A stretch of DNA of 64,000 bases from the NCBI GenBank assembly GCA_037178625.1, contig CM074137.1, forward strand, positions 1 through 64,000, written 5' to 3'. This stretch comes from Skeletonema tropicum (lineage: Eukaryota > Bacillariophyta > Thalassiosirophyceae > Thalassiosirales > Thalassiosiraceae). A program made the translations under genes and the position numbers. This document shows, in pieces, positions 25,101-33,257 of the stretch (its first letter is position 1; each line of letters starts with the position of its first letter). The notes beneath the pieces were generated by a model that was given only the letters and a program-made list of their open reading frames with translations, was not told the origin of the DNA and made no database searches.

Positions 25101-26142
25101 AATGCCTCTGATATTTCTCTTTTCGTTTCATCTGTGCCACTACCATCATCTCCGTTGAGTACGTCGATTAAGTGTGATAGCTCTGGAACATACGTGAATG
25201 GCAATCCGTAAGCCACACTAGTCCTCGCTTCTTCACTGGATGCAATCAATGACATATGAGTTGCATTGACTGGTTCTGTCTTCTCCTGTTATTAATGTGG
25301 AGTAGCATCAATCAAGTGTTAGTTGTGAGTTCAGCAACGGATCTATAAATCAATATTCGTATAATCGCACAGTGAGCAATTATACAAATCAAGTAGCATG
25401 ATGTAGTTTGGCTGCAGCAATCGATCGACGAATCAATATTACCAAAATTGTACAGTGATCAAATTTACAAATTCGTTCTGTGCAACATCGCAATCGATCA
25501 ACGAATCAACATTCCCAAATTTGTACAGTGATCAATTTTACAAAATGGTTCGTTGCGCAGATTCAACAAAAGTAAACTCACGCAATCTTCCGCGGAATCA
25601 TCCTCCGCTGCTTTCTTGCTGAAGTGTAAGTGTATCTGACTGTCGTTCATTTCTTTGTTGTCGCCGGATTTACCCGTAGCCACCAGTTTCAATAGCCCGA
25701 GTATCTTCTCTTGCTGTGGTACCGCTTGATTTACATTCTCCGCTACCAATTTGCCTTCTTTATCCAAATGGGTGAAGCAAACGAAAACCGTAGCACTAAT
25801 TTTTGTTGGCAGGCCCGTATTTGTGCCTTTGATGTAATGCTCAGGTCGATCTTCCTCGACTTGCTGCGTAGTCGTTTCTGTACCTGCTGTTGGTTTGTCA
25901 GGGGTGATAACGTTGTTGGTGGTTGGTCTGGTGACAGCCTCGGCAGTATGATCGGTAGGTGTGTTATTCTTTCCGGGGGTGTTCATCTGGTTGTCCGGCG
26001 GACTCGTTGTCTCCTTTAACGTGCTTTTTGCGTCCACAGCTTCAGCTGCAGATTCAACCGCAGATTCAGTTGCATCTGTAGCTTCAGGTGAGTTCATGGT
26101 GTCGTCGTTATCGTGTTCAGTTGGATGTTGTTTGTCGGTCAT
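22199..26142 (-). CDS. Three-exon 1187-aa nuclear-type protein of unknown function
   Basis: Exon 1 is 26142-25582 (donor GC|GTGAGT), exon 2 is 25285-23866 (acceptor AACAG|G, donor TTG|GTAAGA), and exon 3 is 23781-22199 (acceptor CAAG|CG). The three join in one frame of 1188 codons including the stop. Introns are 296 and 84 nt. Residues 1-110 are acidic, Thr/Pro/Ala-rich and probably disordered. Around residues 305-330 lies AVEGNHRLIALLAALLRC, which resembles the G.HR..AL motif of ParB/sulfiredoxin-type folds; this is weak evidence. A basic KPSKRKESKKRKSEKHQ cluster near residues 913-935 looks like a nuclear localisation signal. The rest is globular but unrecognised. The gene is divergent from the MBD-like gene across an 866-bp region, suggesting co-regulation. 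Frames are intact, unlike most neighbours. The second splice acceptor is non-pyrimidine-rich, so that junction is less sure. Confidence 0.72.
25357..25546. repeat. Three tandem palindromic elements inside intron 1 of the minus-strand gene
   Basis: Copies at about 25357-25388, 25441-25473 and 25513-25546 follow the pattern AAATTGTACAGTGATCAA then TTTACAAA, each preceded by a CGAATCAA- or AAATCAA-type leader. The repeat period is about 70-80 bp. They make up most of the 296-nt intron. They belong to the same family as the intergenic copies. Confidence 0.75.
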
Positions 26143-27008
26143 GATTTGGTGGAGCGCTGTTGCGTTTTATGCGAGATCTGTGCGGCGGATTCGTTGGGTG
26201 CGGTGCTTTGCTCTGAATTACTTCCGGAACTTAAACTTGAAGTGTTGGGATTTTCCCCCCTCCTATCCCCGCTGAAATGCCCATTTTGATTGTCATTTAG
26301 ATGCTATATCTTATGATTTAGATCTAAAAATCGCTTGATTTGTGCTAGAAAGGACTTTTCCAGGCTAATTAAGTCAGATTGTCGATGAGCTTCTTCGTTC
26401 TTTCCGGTGTGCATCCCCGTCACCATCTATTTTCTTCATTTTTTCTCTGAGTGACGTGGTAAACTTCGTTACTTAAGGAATTAGTACACTTGATTCCAAT
26501 CGTCTTACGTCACAAAGTACCAGAAGTCAGGTGTTGGCAAAATCCAATGAACAAAAAAGTATTTAAGTTCATGCAGCAAGTACTCAGGTCGACATTGGCT
26601 CAATTACATTATCTGCCGAGTCGTCTATTGATGCAAGTCTAAATAGACGCCGACGTTGGTTGCCGACGTGTTTGCATTTGAATAACTGCCGATCTTTGGC
26701 CACGTACTGATCAATACGTCAGTTCTTAACTCCACGTCGACGTCTTGTGTTGAGCTGAATCTTTTTGTCGACGTGTTGTCGATGTGTTGAACCACAAGAT
26801 CTTGTGTTGCCGACGTAGCTTACGAAGGAACTCGTTTACTTCATGACGTGGTTGGTTATTGATTGCATTGTTCTCTGCTGATTATTGAGCTGGTGCGTTG
26901 GCGGCGGTTATGTAGGCAGTTTGTACGTTGTCGAGCCGTTCAACAGCTCTCATAAATTATGCATTGCATCATTTACATCATCACATTTCTACATTGTCCG
27001 AATAAATA
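26143..27008. promoter_or_regulatory. Divergent promoter region with clustered ACGT motifs
   Basis: This gap separates the ATGs of the two large divergent genes. Between about 26640 and 26830 there are eight ACGT cores, several as GCCGACGT or GTCGACGT. Two further cores lie at about 26450 (GTGACGTGG) and 26508 (TTACGTCAC). ACGT cores, especially TGACGT, are typical bZIP/CREB-type binding sites, so a shared bZIP-like input is a reasonable inference. No unambiguous TATA box was identified. No gene is seen in the gap. Confidence 0.55.
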
Positions 27009-29998
27009 ATGAAGTTTGGCAACACAAATCCAGTTATATCCACCGTTGGTAGTAATGGTAAGGGCTTCCGTGCCGTGCGGAATCGGAGCAATGTCGATGC
27101 ACGTCTTACTTCGTCAGGGGTCAAGACTGCCGCTAAACCGTCGGCTCCTGTCATTGCATTGAGCGTAACAGACATCAATTGGCGTTTGGTGCGTACCGAC
27201 GATCGTATCTTCTCGCTGCTAGCGTCTGTTGCATTAGGCGATGGGTTTGACGTTGCCAAGTTGGAGAAGGAACAACTGCTCTTTTCTGCTCTTTCCGTCT
27301 TTGAAGTCGGGTCAATCAAGTACATCCTGAATGAACTGTCTGAACATTACCCGAATGTCCCAGTTGGTAAGACTGATTCTACTGACAAAGATGATCTGGT
27401 GTCTGCAGCGGTCAACTTCTTAATGTTTGCCGCTATTGCTCAGAAAGGAGGTACAAGCCAAGCGCCGTACACTTCAAATTGTGAGCATTTTTGGTAAGAG
27501 AGAAGGTTAACCTTCGTGTGGTTCAATGATTTTGGTATTTTTGTTCATTGTACCGTTTTACAAATTCTGTCTTTCCTTTTTACTTACAAGTTTTTTTTTC
27601 AACCTTCAACTTCACACCAGTGATGAGAACGGGAAACTTGTACTTGAAGACAAAACTCATTCGGGCTCCCGTGATCAACCTGTTCAAGATGATGATGAAC
27701 CGGATTTGTCCGAGAAAGGTGCTGTCACGAAAAAGTCTAAACCGGTACCTGTCCGAGAGAAGGCCTCTCCTGATTCAACTATCATGTGAGTTTATTTTGT
27801 GTGCATGTGCACTGCCGCACTAAGTATCGCTTGCTTATTGAATCATTTTAGTATAATCGATCACTGAACAATTTTACCTAATAAATAAATGCAACTGCCT
27901 TCTACATAGCGAGAATGAGTGGGTTGATTACACCCATTCAGATCTCTCGGATGGATGGAAAAGGAAGAGTATCAAGCGTAAGGGCGGCAAATCCCGCGGA
28001 ACTATTTACCACCATTACCTCTCCCCTGACAACAAAGTTTTCAAGAGTTTGACGCGAGCGAAGGCACATTCCTCTCCATCGAACGTCACTGAGACTGCTC
28101 CTCCCTCGTCTAAGTCGAATGGCAATCCTAATGACTTCGTTGATACTGTTGATTTGATTGCAAGAGGTGATATTGCTGATAGTGTACAACGACTCAGGAA
28201 ACTCGTTGTAAATGAGTATCAAGAAACTTTTTCTGTTACGGACGATGTTGACAATTTGGCAATGTCGAAATTAGCAAAGAAGATGCGATTGAAACAAATC
28301 ATTACAGCTGGTGCGGATCATGTTCAGAGGCCGACCGGTGACAAGTTGGTACCGAGGAACACTTTTAGTATCCTCCACGCACTCGCTTGTGTAGTTGATA
28401 ACGTGGCTCTCAACACAGAGGAGAAACTGCTGCCGTTCGTCGCTGATGTCATGTATATGGCTGCGAATGAACCCTTCTATCCTCGTATCAAAAGAGTGAT
28501 GGACGAATTCATTTATGAATGCGAATACTCATACAACAAAGTACATCGCTCGATTGACTGGTATTTCACATTGCTCGATGTATTGAGCACAATCATGTGT
28601 CTTGAAATTTGTGTGCTGCTGCCACCTGATGGATGCCATGGAGAAAGCGGTGAAACGAGGATTGTTTCCTTCGCTCCAGGCGGGCTAAAGTGCCCAAGAA
28701 AAGTCTATTTCAGGCTACTCATTGACCGCACTATTACTGATTGTCGCCTCGGTGATGGTGGTGACAATGTTGCTGGTGTGTCCGTTTATATCGAGAGGGA
28801 TTTGGATTTGACCACTTCCGATGATGATGGTCTAGATGGTCATGACGATGATGATCAATTCGATGATATCAGTGGTACTGACGAGCAATCAAAGCAAAAT
28901 AATTCATCGGACCGCAGCAGTGATGAAATTGATGTTGTGAGGGATGATGGCTTTGTATCATCAGTATTCCAGCTGTTGAAGGAGACAAATAATTGGAATG
29001 AGTTGGAAGTGTCTGACCCAGGTGATAAGTTCGGCCTACCTTCATCAATTGCAAGAAGTTTACTTGCCTTTTTTCAAGAGACGAACCATCCGATGCAATG
29101 TTTTACTTACGAGTTATTCTTGAAATGGTGTGCTAGTCAGTTGGATGACTTTTGTAATAACGAGGTCTACGCTGAAGGCAGCAAAAAAGTTGTCGCAGAG
29201 TGGTTGAAAGAAGAGACTCATTTTAAGAGATCGCTCGCTCATTCAATTGATTGGTACAAATCTCTGTTGAGCGCAATCTGTGTGCGTTGCCAAGTTAGAG
29301 TGGCGATTGCAATACCCCCTCACAAAGACTGGTCTGCGAAAAGTTTTACAGTCATTAATTTACCTGATTGGGGGGCAAACAACATGACGGGTGTGGCGAT
29401 TGATGACAGAAATCTTGTGTTTCGTCTACTTTATCAAGATCATGATTCAGGTAACGATTGCATTGTTGGGGTCTCTGCGTTTCGTGTAAGCAAAGTTCAA
29501 CCTGTGCAGAATCCGTATAAGAAACTGAGTGGTAGTCTTACCGCTGAGCAGAAGCGGGGTTCTATCCAGTTGACCAAAGCTACAAGCGAAGTAATTGAAG
29601 AAGTCAGTGATGCTAGTACTGCTAGGTCTCTTTTTACCACTCCTGTGAGGAAGAAGGTGGTTGGGAAGCCCACATCCTTGCTCGACCATGGTTCTCAACC
29701 GTGTAAACGCAGCATTGAAGACAGGTTAGCTCAAGAAAAAGCTGCTCTGTTGAAAAGGATCAAATTGTTGGAAAAGGGGAAGAGCAATGTTGTATCGTCT
29801 CCTGCAACTTCTTCGTCGATGGTTACTGCTGAAGAAGTGAAAGGTGAGTTCAAGTCGGGCGGTTCTACAAGCTTGACTGGTATGGAGGTATTGGGGAGCG
29901 AGAGTACTATAGGTGATCATAGTCACAATGGCGGTGGCGGTGGCGGTGGAGCATGGCAAAACGTGGATATTTCTTCTGTCACGACTGGTACATCATGA
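27009..29998 (+). CDS. Three-exon 912-aa protein with MBD-like domain and internal duplication
   Basis: Exons are 27009-27493 (donor TTTTG|GTAAGA), 27621-27785 (acceptor CACCAG|T, donor ATCAT|GTGAGT) and 27910-29998 (acceptor ATAG|C). They splice in frame; introns are 127 and 124 nt. Residues about 232-270 read GWKRKSIKRKGGKSRG, then Y..YLSP, then KVFKS. This has the layout of a methyl-CpG-binding-type (MBD) fold: GW-basic, RK-G-S-G, aromatic strand, SP..K.F.S. Two related domains of about 200 aa follow, each with SIDWY (residues about 431 and 662) before a hydrophobic helix and an I.(L/I)PP strand. A DDDGLDGHDDDDQFDD-type acidic linker separates them (about 519-540). The C-terminus has a short coiled coil (about 820-843) and a Gly run. 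The last residues and stop overlap helicase-derived DNA out of frame, so the true end is doubtful. Probable nuclear DNA-binding protein; target unknown. Confidence 0.75.
27851..27882. repeat. Palindromic element in intron 2 of the MBD-like gene
   Basis: GTATAATCGATCACTGAACA followed by ATTTTACCTAATA is a copy of the island palindrome family. It sits in the 124-nt intron, 27 bp before the acceptor. Confidence 0.7.
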
Positions 29999-30459
29999 TA
30001 ATAGATCCAGCAGATGAGTTGTGGGAGATTAGCAAGTTTCTTGGAACAATGTACGTGGCTACCAGCAGAGGCAAAACACTTGGCTCCAAAGATCAAGCAT
30101 ACCCGTCGGACAGTGCCATATACTGGACCGGAAGCAACATTTCAACGAACCGATTAAAAAATTGCAAGAGAAAGCAAAATGGCCAGTTCTGCGAATCGTA
30201 CAAGAAGCGAGCAAATTGGGTGAAATACTTGGAGGGGAAGGCAGAAGAGTCGAAGACAAGGTATAGCAAGAGAAAGTTGGAAGAAATCACAGAAACATCG
30301 TACGCAGCAGCAATCAAGGGCAATTTCATCAAAGACAGGACAGACCTGACAACCAGGATTACCAACATCATAACCAACCCGAACAAGAAGTGGAAAGAAG
30401 CGAAGAAGGATCATGAAATCCCAAGTGATTACTTCGCAGGATCTTCATCTGGTGATTAG
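29981..30459 (+). pseudogene. PIF1-like helicase C-terminal fragment, copy 1
   Basis: From about 29981 the plus strand encodes MIIDPADELWE, then YVATSRGKTLGS, and continues to a stop at 30459. It matches the complete tail copy at 31858-32308 throughout, including SAIYWTG and NPNKKWKEAKK. YVATSRGKTL corresponds to superfamily 1 motif VI (YVA.SR). The upstream helicase motifs are absent. The fragment starts inside the last codons of the MBD-like gene but in another frame. It is therefore a recombined 3' piece and not a complete gene. The basic Lys/Arg-rich extension after motif VI (about 100 aa) is shared by both copies. Confidence 0.75.
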
Positions 30460-30605
30460 TAAAATTGATCACTGCACAGTTTTACAAAACAGACACTTTC
30501 TCAACACAAAGAATACAACAACTCAATTAAGCGTCTGCATCTGGTGATCAGTAAAACATCTGCAAGCGCACGATTCGATATATCAAGCACAGTTTTACAA
30601 AAAGA
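30447..30605 (+). repeat. Tandem copies of the helicase-tail 3' end with palindromic elements
   Basis: CATCTGGTGAT(T/C)AGTAAAA begins two copies at about 30447 and 30538. Each leads to GCACAGTTTTACAAAA and an AGACA.TTTCTC end. The first copy holds a full palindrome, TAAAATTGATCACTGCACAG then TTTTACA (30458-30488), immediately over the stop codon of the helicase fragment. The second (about 30583-30600) retains only the right half. Confidence 0.75.
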
Positions 30606-31004
30606 CATTTTCTCGTGACGAAGAAAGACAAAAACTAAATCGACTAACGCCCGTGTAAAACCTGTATTTCTTTCTCGTACAGACCGATTTAGATGCTCAA
30701 AAAGCGCATCTAGTACAGTCAATTTCTCGCTTTCAACAGGTACTTCTTGCTTTCTACATAGGAACACATACAGATCCTACGCCGGTAGTCTCTACCGAGG
30801 ACTCTACGTGTCCCTAAAGTAAACCTTCTCACTAAAAAACACATGTACTGATTCCTACCTATAACTCTGTAGAATAATGGGGGTGAAAAATAATGAATTT
30901 TCCCACCTGTAATAGAAGGGCACCTGCGGCCCCCTATTACGCTGCTCTGCACTCCATGAACGGGGGCCCCGAGGGCCGATGACGTTGTCGAGCAGGCGAG
31001 TTCT
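30606..31004. other. Intergenic stretch with an inverted copy of the GC hairpin
   Basis: No coding frame is convincing. GGCCC (30965-30969) and GGGCC (30973-30977) form the inverted version of the hairpin seen at 17459 and 20003. The bases around it (GCTCTGCA on the left, ATGACGTTG on the right) match the continuous GCTCTGCAATGACGTTG of 20107-20123, as if a piece of about 27 bp with the hairpin lies within that block here. Confidence 0.5.
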
Positions 31005-31606
31005 TTGTTAAAGTTAAAGCAATCATCAAAAAATTATGACATCGAACAGCAGTGCCCTAAAGAGAGCAATGGTAGTGCCGCAACTCCAGTGAATACTCAT
31101 CATCCGTCTGAAACGGACATACCAGCGTCTACTCCTTCTGATGAGGAGTCAGCAGTTGACCCAACTAATCTTCCGGCGTTGCTGTATCATGCTGGGGAAC
31201 AACCTGCTACTGTTCGCGCATATCGCCGCTGCTCAGAAGATCGCAGTCTTGTGGGCCGCCAAACCATTCGCGATCATTTATATGATTCTCCGTCTACCAG
31301 TAGACTTCCGCGCAGCTGTCTCGACCGCCTGTTTCATGAGTCTTCTGGTTCTACCGTGAAGGATTATCCGTGTCGTAATGCTACTTCGGTTGCTAGACTG
31401 TCAGGAGAACGTGATAATGATGGCACCAATATGGGTGTTGGTAATGTTGATAACGCCCCCTTGGAAGCAGACGATGCTGGTGTATTTCGTAGCAATAATG
31501 GCAATGCAGCTCGGCCAGTTGGAGTTGGAGAAATTCCACAGAACACAAAAGCGTCTGGAACTATTGGATCTATGTTGGGAGAGCTGTCGGAAAAGGGAAT
31601 CCAACG
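31005..31606 (+). pseudogene. Orphan internal exon of an unknown polar protein
   Basis: The open frame of about 200 codons has no clear ATG start and ends at a good splice donor (CCAACG|GTGAGT, donor at 31607). The product is Ser/Thr/Asn-rich and probably disordered (for example SETDIPASTPSDEESAVDP). No domain is recognised. Splicing to an acceptor at 31646-31647 would join it in frame to the helicase tail through a 41-nt intron. The longer intron ending at 31714 would not keep frame. It resembles the polar exons of neighbouring genes in composition only. Confidence 0.45.
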
Positions 31607-31647
31607 GTGAGTGAATGTAGAAATGTATTCTTGAATTCGAAATATAG

Positions 31648-32308
31648 CATGGCACTGATCAATCATCCCTCTTTACACAAATTTGTAATCACTCCACTCC
31701 ACCACTCCACTCAGCACGTGCCAATACCACCCTACACTCACATCTGCAACAAAGGATGCTGTACTGCCACGTTCATGCCCCTGCAAATTGCATTCGCAAT
31801 CACAATACACCGCTGCCAGGGCATGGAGGCCGGGTTCGGCAAGGACGATCGATGGAATCGCATGGTGATAGATCCGTCAGATGAGCTCTGGGAGAGAAGC
31901 CAGTGCCTTGGGACAGGATACGTTGCTACCAGCAGGGGCAAAACACTTGGTTCCAAAAATGTTATGCACCCGACGGATAGTGCGATTTATTGGACAGGGC
32001 CGAGCGTGTCTGTAGAACGGTTACACAATTGCAAGACGAACCAAGATGGCCAACTCTGCAAACTCTTCAAGAAGCGGGACAAATGGGTCAAGTACCTTGA
32101 CGGCAAGGCAGAAGAAACCAAGACAAGATACAACAAGAGAAAGCTCGACAAAATGACGAAAACGACTTACCAAAAGGCAGTGAGTGGTACTTTAATAAAG
32201 AATAGAGAGGACCTGACAAACCGCATCACCGAAATCATAACCAACCCAAACAAAAAATGGAAAGAAGCGAAGAAAGAATACCAATTGCCACGCGATTATT
32301 TTGCCTAG
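31648..32308 (+). pseudogene. PIF1-like helicase C-terminal fragment, copy 2
   Basis: The frame reads through VPIPPYTHICNKGC, PLQIAFAITIHRCQGMEAGF, VIDPSDELWE and YVATSRGKTLGS to a stop at 32308. IAFAITIHRCQG corresponds to superfamily 1B motif V (AFA.TIHK.QG), and YVATSR corresponds to motif VI. A basic C-terminal extension follows (TRYNKRKLDKM, NPNKKWKEAKK). Walker A/B and motifs III-IV are absent from the window. This is therefore the last exon of a PIF1/RecD2-type helicase, perhaps attached to the foreign exon before it. PIF1-like helicases unwind DNA 5'-3' and are common cargo of eukaryotic transposons. Confidence 0.8.
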
Positions 32309-32342
32309 TGGACGATACAATGCAATATTCACAACTTGCATG

Positions 32343-32377
32343 GAAAATAAATTTGTCTTCAAGACAAATTTATTTTC
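32343..32377. terminator. Perfect 35-bp palindrome after the helicase tail
   Basis: Arms GAAAATAAATTTGTCTT (32343-32359) and its exact reverse complement (32361-32377) flank one central C. It lies 35 bp past the helicase stop. Each strand contains AATAAA, so it can supply a poly(A) signal in both directions. A 3'-end role is inferred from position. Confidence 0.75.
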
Positions 32378-32757
32378 AATCGAGCATTATGACAAATTAA
32401 CGACAATCAATAAAGGATACAACAAAGGGAGAATATTTCTCGTCAGAAACGGCTGTCAGTACCGGTAGGAGAAAGCACGGCTCAGATGCCAATTCAAGAG
32501 CAACATGGTTGGCAATCCCACTGTTACAGTTGCATTTCTTCGGCAAAAAAGATGTTGTACACTTTAGACGTTTCCGTTGGTGTGCACGTGTGCCTGGAGG
32601 AACAAGCGAACATTGATCCGAACTCTGGCTGTTACGTTGGAGCGATTGGAAGGTGATTGACATCGTTTATGACGAGCAGCACTCCGTAGGACAAAAAAAA
32701 CACAAATGGTGTTGAATCCCTCCCAAAAGTATATAGTCGTTGATTTCCCATACTTCA
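32378..32757. other. Non-coding stretch before the gap
   Basis: I see no gene, repeat copy or element end here. Frames that appear to cross into the gap are artefacts of translating N. Confidence 0.6.
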
Positions 32758-33257
32758 NNNNNNNNNNNNNNNNNNNNNNNNNNNNNNNNNNNNNNNNNNN
32801 NNNNNNNNNNNNNNNNNNNNNNNNNNNNNNNNNNNNNNNNNNNNNNNNNNNNNNNNNNNNNNNNNNNNNNNNNNNNNNNNNNNNNNNNNNNNNNNNNNNN
32901 NNNNNNNNNNNNNNNNNNNNNNNNNNNNNNNNNNNNNNNNNNNNNNNNNNNNNNNNNNNNNNNNNNNNNNNNNNNNNNNNNNNNNNNNNNNNNNNNNNNN
33001 NNNNNNNNNNNNNNNNNNNNNNNNNNNNNNNNNNNNNNNNNNNNNNNNNNNNNNNNNNNNNNNNNNNNNNNNNNNNNNNNNNNNNNNNNNNNNNNNNNNN
33101 NNNNNNNNNNNNNNNNNNNNNNNNNNNNNNNNNNNNNNNNNNNNNNNNNNNNNNNNNNNNNNNNNNNNNNNNNNNNNNNNNNNNNNNNNNNNNNNNNNNN
33201 NNNNNNNNNNNNNNNNNNNNNNNNNNNNNNNNNNNNNNNNNNNNNNNNNNNNNNNNN
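32758..33257. other. Assembly gap, 500 N
   Basis: Exactly 500 N separate the gene island from the modular array. The round number suggests a placeholder, so true distance and order across it are uncertain. Confidence 0.98.

Noticed and set aside
29990..30489. Helitron 3' end after the helicase fragment
   Set aside because: There is a hairpin-like palindrome but no CTRR terminus with A/T target flanks, and no Rep motif in the window.
14573..32757. LTR retrotransposon or endogenous virus
   Set aside because: I saw no long terminal repeats, no reverse transcriptase YxDD motif, no integrase zinc finger and no capsid-like gene; protease and helicase fragments fit DNA-transposon cargo better.
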